From: Miniphocaeibacter halophilus
Lineage (GTDB): Bacteria > Bacillota > Clostridia > Tissierellales > Peptoniphilaceae
Reading direction: 5' to 3'
NCBI RefSeq assembly: GCF_016458825.1
Contig: NZ_CP066744.1
Span: 315,001 to 379,000, forward strand
DNA length: 64,000 nucleotides
The translations under genes and the position numbers were made by a program. Below the pieces are notes generated by a model. That model worked only from the letters and a program-made list of their open reading frames with translations. It had not been told where the DNA came from and ran no database searches. This document shows, piece by piece, positions 28,601-37,788 of the stretch (position 1 is the first letter of the stretch; each line of letters opens with the position of its first letter).

Positions 28601-29324
28601 TAGCACCTCCACCGCCACCATAAATACTTGTATTATCACATTTATTAATATTATTTCTAAAAATGGTATTATTTATAGTAATATTGCCCGTATAGTTTTT
28701 CCCACTTAGGGCTCCACATTCATAGTTATCACCGGTTCCGATATTGTTTTCTATTGTAGAATTGTTTATGGTTAAATGGGAGTCCGACTTGGTCTCTCCA
28801 GCTCCTACAAATATAGCCGGTGCTGTATTTCTTGCTGTATTGTCATGAATATAAACCCTGTTAAGTTCCGTATGTGCATCAGGTCCTGTATTTACATTGA
28901 TTGCTCCTACTGTGGAATTATATATTTCTACATTTTCCAGTATTAATTTACCATTTTCCGACTGATTCATTATTAATTTATGATTATATGCAACTTCTAT
29001 ATTAGTACCGTCTACCCTTAAATCTTTAATAGTTAAACTTCCGGTACCATCACCCTTGATTATAATATTTCCTTCTGTCCAAATTATATTTCCACAATCT
29101 ACAGTTACTACGACATCAGGCATTTCTAAAACTACATTGCCTTGTTCAAAATTATCAGCTAGTTTTATAATATCTCCATTATTTGCTTCTGCTACTGCAG
29201 TCTGTAATTCTTCTACAGTACCTACTTCTTTGCTTTCTGCAAAGGATATATTTGTAAATATCATTATTAATATAATACTAAGCAAAAAAATGATTTTATT
29301 TTTATTTTTTATTGCTTCTAACAA
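25692..29324 (-). CDS. Large surface protein: beta-helix, InlB repeats, three CWB2 modules
   Basis: About 1210 residues. The start is taken as TTG (29322-29324), seven bases after AAGGAGG; this gives a clean signal peptide ending NISFA, whereas the ATG nine codons upstream has no site at a proper distance. A right-handed beta-helix region rich in INNSTIENN-like turns spans about 50-460, followed by three or so InlB-type repeats (about 510-860, with GYTFAGWS), a TNPTNPTEPTKP linker, and three cell-wall-binding type 2 modules (about 925-1210, each with LIGG, GxDRYETS and a DAI motif). CWB2 modules hold proteins on secondary wall polymers in Clostridioides. Adhesin or matrix role is inferred. 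Confidence 0.9.
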   Translation of the reverse strand: MLEAIKNKNKIIFLLSIILIMIFTNISFAESKEVGTVEELQTAVAEANNGDIIKLADNFEQGNVVLEMPDVVVTVDCGNIIWTEGNIIIKGDGTGSLTIKDLRVDGTNIEVAYNHKLIMNQSENGKLILENVEIYNSTVGAINVNTGPDAHTELNRVYIHDNTARNTAPAIFVGAGETKSDSHLTINNSTIENNIGTGDNYECGALSGKNYTGNITINNTIFRNNINKCDNTSIYGGGGGAIALHYFYGKVEINESVFDKNQSNGEGKKVRSTYDGGAIYVLDGRNGAEFNINKSTFSNNIAYDDGGAIMFQGTFNPGFITNIKNSTFVNNKAYGLDGAGYSGGAIQYFKNGGSSQMINKIHSTTFVANQSGNENSTTEQRGGAIALHGAGLFPTPSVSRYNSLFIGNRVYNNGVPDETSNYKDISNNQLKVAGGVNVVNVDKGDPGDTPNYTVKDILGVSEAVLQDNLSKITAGFNDEIIQTIPIKPESIADNTYTGTEKVPEKDQRNFNRYKDQGAVEMSWIKYDANGGEFSLPDLKEYDGSIYYEKDKVLDESGNEIEKSITKYYTIGTVSEPITNIIDGQETLKANREGYKFLGWSTKADAVEADSDYEVGKEIYYVEDNFTLYAVWEEKHRVSYDGNGNTGGVVPVDEEKYEKGSKVTLKGNEGNLEKTGYTFAGWSLETDNDESKVITEIESINENTTVYAVWKEVPKYRVSYNGNGNTGGVVPVDEEKYEKGSKVTLKGNEGNLEKTGYTFAGWSLETDNDESKVITEITSIEEDTRVYAVWKLDTSGPGLVYVSFEPKGGVFDDDTMKTKVVEVKKGDVVVEENISKEGYIFKGWYLEDGTKYDFELKVTENLKLLAKWEEDSTDTTNPSEPTNPTNPTNPTEPTKPTVPTEPSEPGNPSKPEKPANTIKEITLIGGRDTLTENIENQLKKFKLNRIYGKDRYETSVKVSETYSKSKLVLLASGEKYTDELTATVLANKLDAPIMLTRKDAIPAEVKAEINRLGASKVILVGGRDSISEKVEKELSSYTIERIGGPDRYDTAILVGKQVRGLTGKKSEAILVDGSNFPDAIAMTSMAVEENMPILLTKPTELPASTAKTIKDWKLSKVTIGGGVNSVSDMVANEVKKFAAVDRIAGADRYETSVLVAEQVYVKPKHTVIASGEVFPDAIVGAPYAAKNGYPIVLSRGNNVPEVVVDYLLGNK

Positions 29325-29554
29325 AACTCGTCCTCCTTGACTTTTCGACATTTTAAAAAATAACTACCCCCTCCTAAAATAGTTTTATTCTTTCTTAAGA
29401 TAAATACATTTAAATTTAATTCCTACAAATATTGTACGATTTGTAAAATTAAAAATAACTTATAACAAACATATAATATATTTAAAAAGATAAATATTTA
29501 TAGCTTTATTATAAGTTATTACTGTTATATTGTAAATTAGAAATTATATATACA

Positions 29555-30346
29555 TTACCAAATAATTCTTGACCAAGGTCTGTTGTTTTCCCAATTTAAT
29601 TTTATTTTACAATTGTAAACTTCTGAAAGAATATCCTCTGAAATTATTTCTTCTTTCCTGCCTTTATATATTATTTTCCCACTTTCCATTATTGCAACAT
29701 GGCTAATAGCCGGAAATATTTCTTCTATACTATGAGTTACATAGACTAAGGGTTTGTTGGTCTTTTCATATTTATCGTTTAATGTTTTTAACAAATATTC
29801 TCTAGATTTCAAGTCCAAACTAGCACAAGGTTCATCGAGAATCATTAGTTCCGGATTATTCATAAATGCTCTAGCTATTAAGGTTCTTCTTTGCTCCCCT
29901 TGTGATTGATTCAAAAAAGTCCCATCCTTTAAATACTCTAAATTAAAATCCTTTATTAACTGCCTGGCTATGATATAGTCTTCCGTCTCTAAGTCTTGGT
30001 ATATACCTATGGTACTATATTTCCCACTTATTACTATTTCCTCTAGACTGTAGTAATTTAAAGTATTGTAAAAACTATACATAGTTGAAGATACAAAGCC
30101 TACTTTAGACTTTATTTTTTCCCAAGGATATTTTCCAAATGTTTTTTTAAACACCCTTAGTTCTCCTGATGTTGGGTGGGTAAATACCGGAACCATTCCA
30201 AGTAAGGTAGATTTACCTGAGCCATTAAGTCCAAGTAAGACCCATTTCTCTCCTTCGTTTATAGTCCAGTCTACTCCCCTTAGTATTTCCCTTCCATCCC
30301 TTCTAAATGTAATATTATCAAAAGCCAGTACTTCTCTTTTTTCCAT
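29555..30346 (-). CDS. ABC-type ATPase (YlmA-like) coupled to leuB
   Basis: 263-residue ATPase without membrane segments. Walker A GLNGSGKST (about 38-46), a degenerate signature QSQGEQRR (about 147) in place of LSGGQ, and Walker B LMILDEPCASLD (about 166) are visible. It resembles the YlmA/ModF group of stand-alone ATPases. The ATG at 30346 overlaps the leuB stop (TAATG) and has AAAGGA upstream, so it is the last gene of the leu operon; a longer start inside leuB is less likely. No permease is nearby. A role linked to leucine is suggested only by position. Confidence 0.85.
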   Translation of the reverse strand: MEKREVLAFDNITFRRDGREILRGVDWTINEGEKWVLLGLNGSGKSTLLGMVPVFTHPTSGELRVFKKTFGKYPWEKIKSKVGFVSSTMYSFYNTLNYYSLEEIVISGKYSTIGIYQDLETEDYIIARQLIKDFNLEYLKDGTFLNQSQGEQRRTLIARAFMNNPELMILDEPCASLDLKSREYLLKTLNDKYEKTNKPLVYVTHSIEEIFPAISHVAIMESGKIIYKGRKEEIISEDILSEVYNCKIKLNWENNRPWSRIIW

Positions 30347-31416
30347 TATATCCTTTCTGCTACTGCTGTACCTATTTCTGAACATTTAACATATTCTCCC
30401 TTAGGTTCTTTTATGTCTATAGTTCTTATTCCTTCTTCCAATACTTTTTCAACTGCATTTTCTATAGCTACAGCCTCCTCTTCTAAATCAAAAGAATATC
30501 TTAACATCATAGCAGCTGAAAGTATTGTAGCTAGCGGATTAGCAATGTCCTGCCCTGCAATGTCTGGAGCGGAACCATGTATTGGCTCATACATATGAAT
30601 ACCTATTTCGCTTATACTAGCAGATGGAAGCATTCCTATTGAACCTGTAATTTGACTGGACTCATCAGATAGAATATCTCCAAAAATATTATTTGTAAGT
30701 ATTACATCAAATTGAGACGGATTTTTTATAAGTTGCATTGAAGCATTATCTACATACATAAAGTCAAGTTCGACTTCAGGGTAATCCTTTGACATTTCCT
30801 TTACGACTTCTCTCCACAACTTACTGGAGTCAAGTACATTTGCTTTGTCTACTAAGGTAACTTTTTTTCTTCTTTTCATGGCAGAGTCAAATGCCATTTT
30901 AGATATTCTCTTTATTTCATTTTCATTATATTTTTCAACATCATAGGCAGTTCTTACTCCATCTTCAACATATGTTTTTCTATCTCCGAAATATATTCCA
31001 CCAATAAGTTCCCTTACTACTAAAATATCTACGCCCTTTTCTACTATATAATCCTTTAATGGTGATGCGGATTTTAATGCTTCATATATTGTTGCTGGTC
31101 TAAGATTAGCGTAGAGACCAAGTCCCTTTCTTAAAGCTAGCAATCCCTTTTCTGGTCTTAAATCCGGTTCTACACTATCCCATTTATCGCCACCAACTGC
31201 TCCTAGAAAAACCGCATCTGATGATTTACATATTTCCAAGGTTTCCTCCGGCAATGGAGTATGGTATTTGTCATAGGCTGCTCCACCTATTAAGGCATAC
31301 TTATATTCAAATTTATGGCCGAATTTTTCTGCAACTCTATCTAAAACTTTTAAAGCTTCATCTACAATTTCAACACCTATTCCATCGCCTTTTGTAACTG
31401 CAATTGTCTTATTCAT
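30346..31416 (-). CDS. leuB: 3-isopropylmalate dehydrogenase
   Basis: 356-residue NAD-dependent enzyme of leucine synthesis, oxidising 3-isopropylmalate before decarboxylation to 2-oxoisocaproate. It shows [10 protein letters not shown] (about 7), [13 protein letters not shown] (about 90-102), the [10 protein letters not shown] loop (about 133) that specifies isopropylmalate, and the C-terminal [15 protein letters not shown] site. The start with GGGAGGTC nearby is chosen; it overlaps the leuD stop by eight bases. Confidence 0.96.
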   Translation of the reverse strand: MNKTIAVTKGDGIGVEIVDEALKVLDRVAEKFGHKFEYKYALIGGAAYDKYHTPLPEETLEICKSSDAVFLGAVGGDKWDSVEPDLRPEKGLLALRKGLGLYANLRPATIYEALKSASPLKDYIVEKGVDILVVRELIGGIYFGDRKTYVEDGVRTAYDVEKYNENEIKRISKMAFDSAMKRRKKVTLVDKANVLDSSKLWREVVKEMSKDYPEVELDFMYVDNASMQLIKNPSQFDVILTNNIFGDILSDESSQITGSIGMLPSASISEIGIHMYEPIHGSAPDIAGQDIANPLATILSAAMMLRYSFDLEEEAVAIENAVEKVLEEGIRTIDIKEPKGEYVKCSEIGTAVAERI

Positions 31417-31897
31417 TTTGACCTCCCTGTCTAACATAGTTTACAAGTCCATCTGCTGCAATTATTTTTTCCATAAAGGCAGGAATTATTTGAGATTGAT
31501 ATTTTTCGTTTTTAGTATTGTTTGTTATAATGCCTGTTTTAAAATCAACATCAATGTCATCACCATTGTCTATTTTTTCCACTGCTTCTTCTGACTCTAA
31601 AATAGGCATTCCTATATTAAAAGAATTTCTGTAGAAGATTCTTGCATAATTTTTTGCAATTACCGCTTTTACTCCACTGGCCTTTATGGCTATTGGTGCA
31701 TGTTCTCTTGAAGAACCACAGCCAAAATTATCTCCTGCTACTATAAAATCCCCTTCTTTTACTTCCTTATTAAAATTCTCATCTATATCTATCATACAGA
31801 ACTTCGCCAGTTCTTTTGGATCTTGCGTATTTAAATAACGAGCTGGAATTATAACATCTGTATCTATATTGTCACCATATTTAAAAACTCTTCCCAT
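31409..31897 (-). CDS. leuD: 3-isopropylmalate dehydratase small subunit
   Basis: 162-residue small subunit of the [4Fe-4S] isomerase. Typical features are the start [21 protein letters not shown] (shown in part) and [14 protein letters not shown] near 58-70, the swivelling substrate loop. The length is that of the archaeal/clostridial short type (about 165), matching the 419-residue LeuC. It lies nine bases after leuC and overlaps leuB. Confidence 0.96.
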   Translation of the reverse strand: MGRVFKYGDNIDTDVIIPARYLNTQDPKELAKFCMIDIDENFNKEVKEGDFIVAGDNFGCGSSREHAPIAIKASGVKAVIAKNYARIFYRNSFNIGMPILESEEAVEKIDNGDDIDVDFKTGIITNNTKNEKYQSQIIPAFMEKIIAADGLVNYVRQGGQNE

Positions 31898-31906
31898 TTT
31901 TTCCTC

Positions 31907-33166
31907 CTAATTACTTTCCGGTCCTGCTATTTTCCCTGCAATTGCTGAATATGCTGCAATAACAGGACTAGCTAAATATACTTCTGAACCCGTATGTCCC
32001 ATTCTTCCTACAAAGTTTCTATTTGTAGTAGATACACATCTTTCACCATCGGCTAATATTCCCATATATCCACCTAAACAAGGTCCACAAGTCGGTGTAC
32101 TAAAGACACATCCTGCATCTATAAAAATCTCTGCTAATCCTTCTTGAACACATTGTTTATAGATTTCCTGTGTTGCCGGAATTATAATACATCTTAAATC
32201 TTCAGCAATGGTTTTTCCCTTTAATATTTCTGCCGCCTCTCTCATATCTTTAATTCTACCATTTGTACAAGAGCCAATTACTACCTGTTGTATTTCAATA
32301 TTACCAACTTCATCTATTGTTCTTGCATTTTCAGGTAAATGTGGAAAAGCAACTGTCATTTTTACTTCAGATAAATCTATATTATATACTTTTTCATATT
32401 CTGCATCGTCATCAGCATAAAACTCTTCCCAACTACTTACTCCATGTTCTTTCATATATTGTCTTGTTTTATCGTCAACCGGAAAAGTTCCGTTTTTTGC
32501 CCCAGCCTCTATTGCCATATTACAAATTGAAAATCTGTCATCCATTTCTATTGTTGAAGCACCTTCACCCATAAACTCCATGGATTTATATCTTGCTCCA
32601 TCAACACCAATCATTCCTATTATATGAAGAATTAAATCCTTTCCTGTTACATATTGGTTTAATTTCCCTGTTAAATTAAATTTAATTGCCCCCGGAACTT
32701 TAAACCAAGCTTCTCCTGTTGCCATTCCTGCAGCCATATCTGTAGAACCTACTCCTGTAGAAAAAGCTCCTAATGCACCATAGGTACAGGTATGAGAGTC
32801 TGCACCAATTATTACATCACCGGCCTTAACTAAACCCTTTTCCGGTAGTAAGGCATGTTCTATTCCGGAACGTCCAACTTCAAAAAAGTTTTTTACTCCG
32901 TATTCTCTGGCAAATTCTTTACATTTTTTAGCTTGAGTTGCTGATTTTATATCTTTAGCAGGTACAAAATGGTCTAAAACTATAGCTATTTTTTCTTTAT
33001 CAAAAACTCCACCATCTGTCATTTTATGAAATTCATTTATTGCTACCGGTGTTGTAATGTCATTACCAAGTACCATATCCAATTTCGCCATTATAAATTG
33101 ATCTTTTTTAACTGACTCCAATCCTGCATGTTTTGCTAGAATTTTTTGTGTCATTGTCATTCCCAT
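31907..33166 (-). CDS. leuC: 3-isopropylmalate dehydratase large subunit
   Basis: 419-residue large subunit carrying the [4Fe-4S] cluster. Cluster ligands are in VIGSCTNGR (about 298) and the [10 protein letters not shown] pair (about 357-362). [13 protein letters not shown] near 122 and FSTGVGSTD follow the aconitase pattern. This is the short form of LeuC. AAGGAGG lies eight bases before the ATG. The cluster links this operon's output to the Fe-S assembly genes at 2.4-4.0 kb. Confidence 0.96.
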   Translation of the reverse strand: MGMTMTQKILAKHAGLESVKKDQFIMAKLDMVLGNDITTPVAINEFHKMTDGGVFDKEKIAIVLDHFVPAKDIKSATQAKKCKEFAREYGVKNFFEVGRSGIEHALLPEKGLVKAGDVIIGADSHTCTYGALGAFSTGVGSTDMAAGMATGEAWFKVPGAIKFNLTGKLNQYVTGKDLILHIIGMIGVDGARYKSMEFMGEGASTIEMDDRFSICNMAIEAGAKNGTFPVDDKTRQYMKEHGVSSWEEFYADDDAEYEKVYNIDLSEVKMTVAFPHLPENARTIDEVGNIEIQQVVIGSCTNGRIKDMREAAEILKGKTIAEDLRCIIIPATQEIYKQCVQEGLAEIFIDAGCVFSTPTCGPCLGGYMGILADGERCVSTTNRNFVGRMGHTGSEVYLASPVIAAYSAIAGKIAGPESN

Positions 33167-33183
33167 ATTAAAATCCTCCTTAT

Positions 33184-34713
33184 TTAAATTCCTTCTCCCT
33201 GCGCGTTTATTCTTTCCGTAAAGTATTCAACATGATTCATTGCATTTACATATGCTAAAATACTGGATTTAATAATATCATTTGAAATACCTTTACCGGT
33301 AAAAACTCTATCTCCCTTAGAAAGCTTTAATGAAGTTTCCCCTAAAGCATCTTTTCCTTTTGTTACTGAGTATATTGAAAAATCCTCTAATTTTATTTCC
33401 GAGCCAAATATTTTTCCTAAAGCGTCAAAAGCTGCGTCTATAGGTCCTTTTCCTGAACCGACAATTTCTATTTCCTCATCATCTTGTTTAATTTTTATAA
33501 TTGTTTTAGATTCCTTACCTTCACTAGTAGCTGTAGAATAATCTACTAATTCATATTTTGAAATCATATTGGACATATCTCTAAGTATTAAGGCTTCTAA
33601 GTCTTGGTCATAAACAGTTTTCTTTTCATCGGCTAAGGTTTTAAACCTGTCAAATATATTATTTAATTCCTCATCTGAAACCCTGTATCCTAAATCCTCT
33701 AATCTGTCTTTCAAAGCATGTTTACCTGAATGTTTACCTAAAACCATGTTGTTTTTAGAAAGTCCTATTGATTCCGGAGTCATTATTTCATAGGTTTCTT
33801 TATTAGCTAATACTCCATGTTGATGTATTCCTGACTCATGGGCAAAGGCATTTACACCTACAATTGCTTTATTAGCCTGCACCTTAGCTCCTGTAATATT
33901 TTGTAGTAAATTAGAAGAACGCATTATTTCAGTAGTTACAATATTGGTGTCAACCTTGTAAACATCCTGTCTTACTTTTAAGTTCATAACAACTTCTTCC
34001 ATAGCTGCATTACCTGCTCGTTCTCCTATACCATTAACAGTACATTCAACTTGAGTTGCTCCTGCCTTAATAGCTGCTAATGAATTTGCAACTGCAAGAC
34101 CTAGGTCGTTATGGCAATGAACTGAAATATCTACCTTTTCCATTCCTCTTGTGTTTTCTTTTATGGCCTTTATAAATTCATAATACTCAAATGGATCTGC
34201 GTAACCTACTGTGTCCGGAATGTTAATTACTGTAGCTCCGGCATCAATAACAGCTTCAAATATTTTAGCCAAAAACTCCACTGATGTTCTAGTTGCATCT
34301 TCTGCTGAAAATTCAACATCATGACAGTATTTTTTAGCATGTCTTACAGCCTGAACAGCCCTTTCAATAGCTTGTTCTTCTGTCATTTTCAATTTATATT
34401 CCAAATGAATAGGCGAAGTTGCCAAGAAGGTATGAATTCTTGGATTATTAGCATCCTTGACCGCTCTCCACGCAGCATCAATATCCTTTTCTAAGGCTCT
34501 TGCTAAAGAAGCTACTATTGGTTTTTCTACAGTTTGAGCAATTCTTTTTACTGACTCAAAATCTCCCTTTGAAGAAATAGCAAAACCGGCTTCTATAATA
34601 TCAACATTTAATCTTTCCAATTGCCTAGCCATTTGCAATTTTTCATTTAAATTCATACTACAACCAGGTGACTGTTCTCCATCTCTTAAAGTTGTATCAA
34701 ATATCTTTATCAT
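33184..34713 (-). CDS. leuA: 2-isopropylmalate synthase
   Basis: 509-residue first enzyme of leucine synthesis, condensing acetyl-CoA with 2-oxoisovalerate. The TIM barrel starts [18 protein letters not shown], has metal-binding HCHNDLG (about 203) and [11 protein letters not shown] (about 233); the C-terminal regulatory LeuA dimer domain (about 385-505) is the leucine feedback site. It leads the operon leuA-leuC-leuD-leuB-ATPase and is read through two leucine T-boxes, so it is controlled both at transcription by tRNA charging and at the enzyme by feedback. Confidence 0.96.
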   Translation of the reverse strand: MIKIFDTTLRDGEQSPGCSMNLNEKLQMARQLERLNVDIIEAGFAISSKGDFESVKRIAQTVEKPIVASLARALEKDIDAAWRAVKDANNPRIHTFLATSPIHLEYKLKMTEEQAIERAVQAVRHAKKYCHDVEFSAEDATRTSVEFLAKIFEAVIDAGATVINIPDTVGYADPFEYYEFIKAIKENTRGMEKVDISVHCHNDLGLAVANSLAAIKAGATQVECTVNGIGERAGNAAMEEVVMNLKVRQDVYKVDTNIVTTEIMRSSNLLQNITGAKVQANKAIVGVNAFAHESGIHQHGVLANKETYEIMTPESIGLSKNNMVLGKHSGKHALKDRLEDLGYRVSDEELNNIFDRFKTLADEKKTVYDQDLEALILRDMSNMISKYELVDYSTATSEGKESKTIIKIKQDDEEIEIVGSGKGPIDAAFDALGKIFGSEIKLEDFSIYSVTKGKDALGETSLKLSKGDRVFTGKGISNDIIKSSILAYVNAMNHVEYFTERINAQGEGI

Positions 34714-34744
34714 TTTTTCCTCCTACTAATACTTATTTATATAA

Positions 34745-34985
34745 AAAAATAATCCCTGTAAAATACAGGGACGAAATATTCGCGGTACCACACTGTTTGT
34801 CTATAATAAATAGACCACTTAAAATCTTAAGGCGACTAACCTTTCTTCCTACTTGATTCAAAAGAAATACTAGAAAATTAGTAATACTCTCTCCCAATTA
34901 TTATCTTCCACCAAATGATAACTCTCTATAAATTTTTGTAGAATATGCTTTTTCATAACGTATATATTAAATTTTTTGTTCTTAT
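34745..34985 (-). promoter_or_regulatory. Leucine T-box leader, proximal to leuA
   Basis: Minus strand: the 5' motif CGTTATGAAAAAGC, a distal loop with TTTGGTGGAA, a specifier region in which CTA (34879-34881), followed by a purine, precedes the TTTTC closing strand that pairs with GAAAA, and the antiterminator core GTGTGGTACCGCG..CGTCCCTG (about 34760-34795). A terminator CCCTGTA-TTT-TACAGGG plus T-run (34745-34770) overlaps it. CTA is a leucine codon, matching the downstream genes. The specifier reading is by alignment to the standard fold, not a computed fold. Confidence 0.88.
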
Positions 34986-35065
34986 GGTAACTTAGCGTTA
35001 TAAATTTTTTTAACTATTATTGTCTCTTAACTACCTGCATATTAGAGATTTTAATTACGCTGGAG

Positions 35066-35276
35066 CTTGAAGCCCTAGTCAAAATCTTTGATTTTGCAAC
35101 AGGTCTCATGCAATCTGTTGACCAAGTTTCACTTGGGTTCAACAGTCTGCTGACCTACTAACAATTTGCTTCGCTCATTGGGTTAGGTCATAGCCCGACT
35201 TTATCACCAAATCATAGATTTGGGAAGCGCTGGATCTGACCTACCTGCAATTCGCTTCGCTCATTGGGTTAGGTCA
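35066..35276. repeat. Copies R3 and R4 of the hairpin-rich intergenic repeat, in tandem
   Basis: R3 (about 35060-35190) matches R2 over its length with only scattered differences, including a 31-base identity at 35066-35096. R4 (about 35208-35276) matches R1: CCAAATC-ATA-GATTTGG followed by the TGACCTA/TAGGTCA stem. Both terminal hairpins contain CTTCGCT loops. They lie between the two leucine T-boxes. Confidence 0.82.
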
Positions 35277-35282
35277 TAATAA

Positions 35283-35512
35283 AAAAAACAGCATCCCTAT
35301 ATAATAGGACGCTGTTAACCGTGTTACCACCTAATTTGCATAAAACTATGCCACTCAAAAGTCTTTAACGAAACTACTCGTCATTTCTTACTAAACTCGG
35401 AAATGAAACTAGGAAACTAGAAGTAAAATTTTCCAACCTAGGTTTTCACCAACCACCTAGTCTCTACAGTCTTTCAATTTTACGCTTTTCCATAACGCTT
35501 TTAAAAAAATAT
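35283..35512 (-). promoter_or_regulatory. Leucine T-box leader, distal to leuA
   Basis: Minus strand: 5' motif CGTTATGGAAAAGC, apical stem CTAGGT..ACCTAG with GGTTGGTG in its loop, specifier CTA (35418-35420) followed by a purine and the TTTCC strand pairing with GGAAA, and a variant antiterminator core AGGTGGTAACACGG..CGTCC (35307-35335). The terminator is AACAGCGTCC/GGGATGCTGTT with eight Ts (35281-35316). It lies directly after the promoter, about 570 bases before leuA. Confidence 0.82.
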
Positions 35513-35519
35513 TGAATAT

Positions 35520-35548
35520 ATATTATCACGTTAAAATAAAAAAGTAAA
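35520..35548 (-). promoter_or_regulatory. Promoter of the leu operon
   Basis: Minus strand: -35 TTTACT (35543-35548), 17-base spacer, -10 TAATAT (35520-35525), placing the transcript start just before the distal T-box. Confidence 0.65.
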
Positions 35549-35729
35549 GCCTTTTCAATAAATTTCTTAATATAATTTAAAATACACACATTACCTATCT
35601 TACTTATAAAACAATATTTAAATTCAATAATAAAACGCTAATAATTATTTTATTAAACTTATACTATATTGTATAATATTTATAATAGGATTAGTCCTGT
35701 TGTACATATAAATACTAAGGAGGGATATT

Positions 35730-36587
35730 ATGCAAGATGAAAACATTTTCTTAAAAGATATGAGTTGGCCAGAAATTAAGGATAGGTTAACTAAAACAGA
35801 TATTGCAATAATACCGGCAGGCCAAACTGAACAACATGGTAAACATTTACCTATTAATGTTGACAATATAATCTGCACCGGTATAGCACAAAGAGTTGCA
35901 GAAGCCACATATGAAACTGCAAAACCCGTTGTTGCTCCAACAATTCCTTTTGGATATTCCGATATACCATATTTTAGAGATTATCCTGGAGTATTTTCTT
36001 TAAAACCTGAAACGTTAACTGATGTATATGAGCAAGTTGCTTTTTCTTTAGTAAGAATGGGTTTTAAAAAAATAATATTTATTAATGGTCATCATCCAAA
36101 TCCACCTTTTATTCAAGAAGCAATGCGTAGAGTAACAAAAAAATCTGGAGCTTTTACAGCAATGGCTAATTTTTTTGAAATACCTCAAGAGGAAGTTTTA
36201 AAAATATTAGAAGAACAAGGACAACCTCCTGTTTGGGGACATGCTTGTCTGATAGAAACTTCTGTATCTGAAGTATTTGGAGCTAAAGTAAGAGAGGAGT
36301 TTGTTGAAGAATCCTATATGGGAGAATTCCCAAAGGAATTGAAAGATTATGTTCCTCTTGCACCAATTGGAATTAATGTTCAATCATACGAATATAATGA
36401 CACTGCTAGAGCTTACTGGCCTGCAGACGGAAATGGTCCTATGGGAATTCCTGTTGGTCATTCAAAAGAAATAGGTGAAAGGGTTATAGCGGCTACTATT
36501 AATCCAATTGTTGAATTAGTAAATAGCATAGCTAGTTTGGAAGTTAAAATTCATGAAGAATATTTAGAAAAAAGACCTTTTTATTAA
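35730..36587 (+). CDS. Creatininase-family amidohydrolase
   Basis: 285-residue metal-dependent hydrolase of the creatinine amidohydrolase family (PF02633). Metal-binding residues are visible in GQTEQHGKHLPINVD (about 33-47; Glu, His, Asp), in NGHHPN (about 117-121) and GHACLIETSVSE (about 170, Glu). The family acts on creatinine, on N-formyl or lactam substrates in cofactor pathways, and others; the substrate cannot be told. It is a single gene, divergent from the leu leader, with AAGGAGG before the ATG and a terminator after. Confidence 0.87.
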   Translation: MQDENIFLKDMSWPEIKDRLTKTDIAIIPAGQTEQHGKHLPINVDNIICTGIAQRVAEATYETAKPVVAPTIPFGYSDIPYFRDYPGVFSLKPETLTDVYEQVAFSLVRMGFKKIIFINGHHPNPPFIQEAMRRVTKKSGAFTAMANFFEIPQEEVLKILEEQGQPPVWGHACLIETSVSEVFGAKVREEFVEESYMGEFPKELKDYVPLAPIGINVQSYEYNDTARAYWPADGNGPMGIPVGHSKEIGERVIAATINPIVELVNSIASLEVKIHEEYLEKRPFY

Positions 36588-36615
36588 AAATCAATTTATT
36601 TAACTACATAAAAGC

Positions 36616-36660
36616 AAAACCTCTTTAGATTTTCTATTTATCTAAAGAGGTTTTATTTTT
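36616..36660. terminator. Bidirectional terminator
   Basis: AAAACCTCTTTAGA and TCTAAAGAGGTTTT pair around an 11-base loop. It serves the creatininase gene and the convergent hemerythrin gene. Confidence 0.88.
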
Positions 36661-37201
36661 ATCTATATATAATTTCCAACAATTGAGATTTTCTATCTAA
36701 ATCCATTTCTTCTCTTTCAATTCTTTGTCCCATTTCTTCATCTATTTTCATTTTTATTTCACCGGACAAATTATTTTCTCCAAAAGGATAAACTGCATTA
36801 TTTTCTTTATCTATATGACTTCTTAACAAGTTTACATAGGTCATAGTATTACCTATTATTTGAATCTTATCTCTATCATTTTTTTCTAATTTATAGTTAT
36901 TTAAATACTTTTCCAATTCTAGAACATAGTACCTTGCCATTTGATGTTCTGTTAACATGCCGGTCCTAATTAACTTTTCTGCCGGTGCTCCAAGGTTGTC
37001 CATCATATATTTGAAAAGAATATCCTCTTCTTTTTTATGATGTGTTTCGTCAGCATATTTCCTAATAAATTCAATAGCTGCTCTAAAGAATTCATCATTA
37101 ACTTCTTCCCCATTTAATATGGAAATACATTCATCTTCTAATCTGGTTACAAAAACCGATAATTCTTCATGTTCCTTCTTTAAATAATCAACTGTAAACA
37201 T
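36659..37201 (-). CDS. Hemerythrin-like HHE domain protein
   Basis: 180-residue helical di-iron protein. Iron-binding residues of the HHE four-helix bundle are visible: KKEHEELS (about 10), THHKKEEDILF (about 54-64), LTEHQMARY (about 84) and LRSHIDKENNAVYPF (about 128-142). Proteins of this group bind oxygen or nitric oxide or repair Fe-S centres (YtfE/RIC type). It is the last gene of the hcp operon, its start two bases after the preceding stop, which supports a nitrosative-stress role. Confidence 0.88.
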   Translation of the reverse strand: MFTVDYLKKEHEELSVFVTRLEDECISILNGEEVNDEFFRAAIEFIRKYADETHHKKEEDILFKYMMDNLGAPAEKLIRTGMLTEHQMARYYVLELEKYLNNYKLEKNDRDKIQIIGNTMTYVNLLRSHIDKENNAVYPFGENNLSGEIKMKIDEEMGQRIEREEMDLDRKSQLLEIIYR

Positions 37202-37203
37202 AA

Positions 37204-37788
37204 TTAACCCCTAATTTCATAATAGTCTTTTGACAACTCACATAATTTGTAGTCGCTATTACTTAATACCCCGTTTATATATTCATTTCTCAAATCCCAA
37301 TATAATTTTTCATTTTTATTCCAAAAATTTAAATGCATATCTGTAACAACTTTATATGAAATTAAGTTTTCCTTTTCTTCTATGATTCCTATTGCTTTAT
37401 CGCAGGGCATACCATCTAAAAATTTAGAGTTTATTAGCTCATAAGCTTCTTTTGGGTTTCTATAATCTTTTTCTTCTTTCCCTAGTTTATACATAAGAAA
37501 CCTTATTTCTTCAGTTAATAACGGATTCTCACTAATTAATTGACTTGTAACAAGAGCAAATTTCCTTTCAACTAATCCTACTCTTTCTTGCAACCATCCA
37601 TGAATATTCTTTATATCAATAATATCTTCAAGATTTCCCTCTTCTAATACTCCTAATTCATTAGTATTGTCAACAATATAATTATAGCCATGAAGTTTTG
37701 CTATATTTAAAATTTTATCTACAATGAAGTTTTGAAATTGAATTTTTCTAAACATTTCATAATGAATAAAACCTAAAAAGCTACTCAT
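37204..37788 (-). CDS. Uncharacterised protein of the hcp operon
   Basis: 194 residues, mostly helical by composition; I recognise no family. The ATG at 37788 has TGAGG six bases upstream within the end of hcp; an ATG four codons earlier is also possible. Visible features are an aromatic-rich start ([13 protein letters not shown]), a single Cys in [10 protein letters not shown] (about 130) and another near the C-terminus ([12 protein letters not shown]). There is no signal or membrane segment. It lies between hcp (overlap of eight bases) and the hemerythrin gene (two bases), so it is almost certainly produced with them. Confidence 0.75.
   Translation of the reverse strand: MSSFLGFIHYEMFRKIQFQNFIVDKILNIAKLHGYNYIVDNTNELGVLEEGNLEDIIDIKNIHGWLQERVGLVERKFALVTSQLISENPLLTEEIRFLMYKLGKEEKDYRNPKEAYELINSKFLDGMPCDKAIGIIEEKENLISYKVVTDMHLNFWNKNEKLYWDLRNEYINGVLSNSDYKLCELSKDYYEIRG

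Noticed and set aside
4171-35276. Hairpin repeats as a CRISPR array
   Set aside because: Only two units are adjacent, spacing is irregular, there are no unique spacers of constant length and no cas genes.
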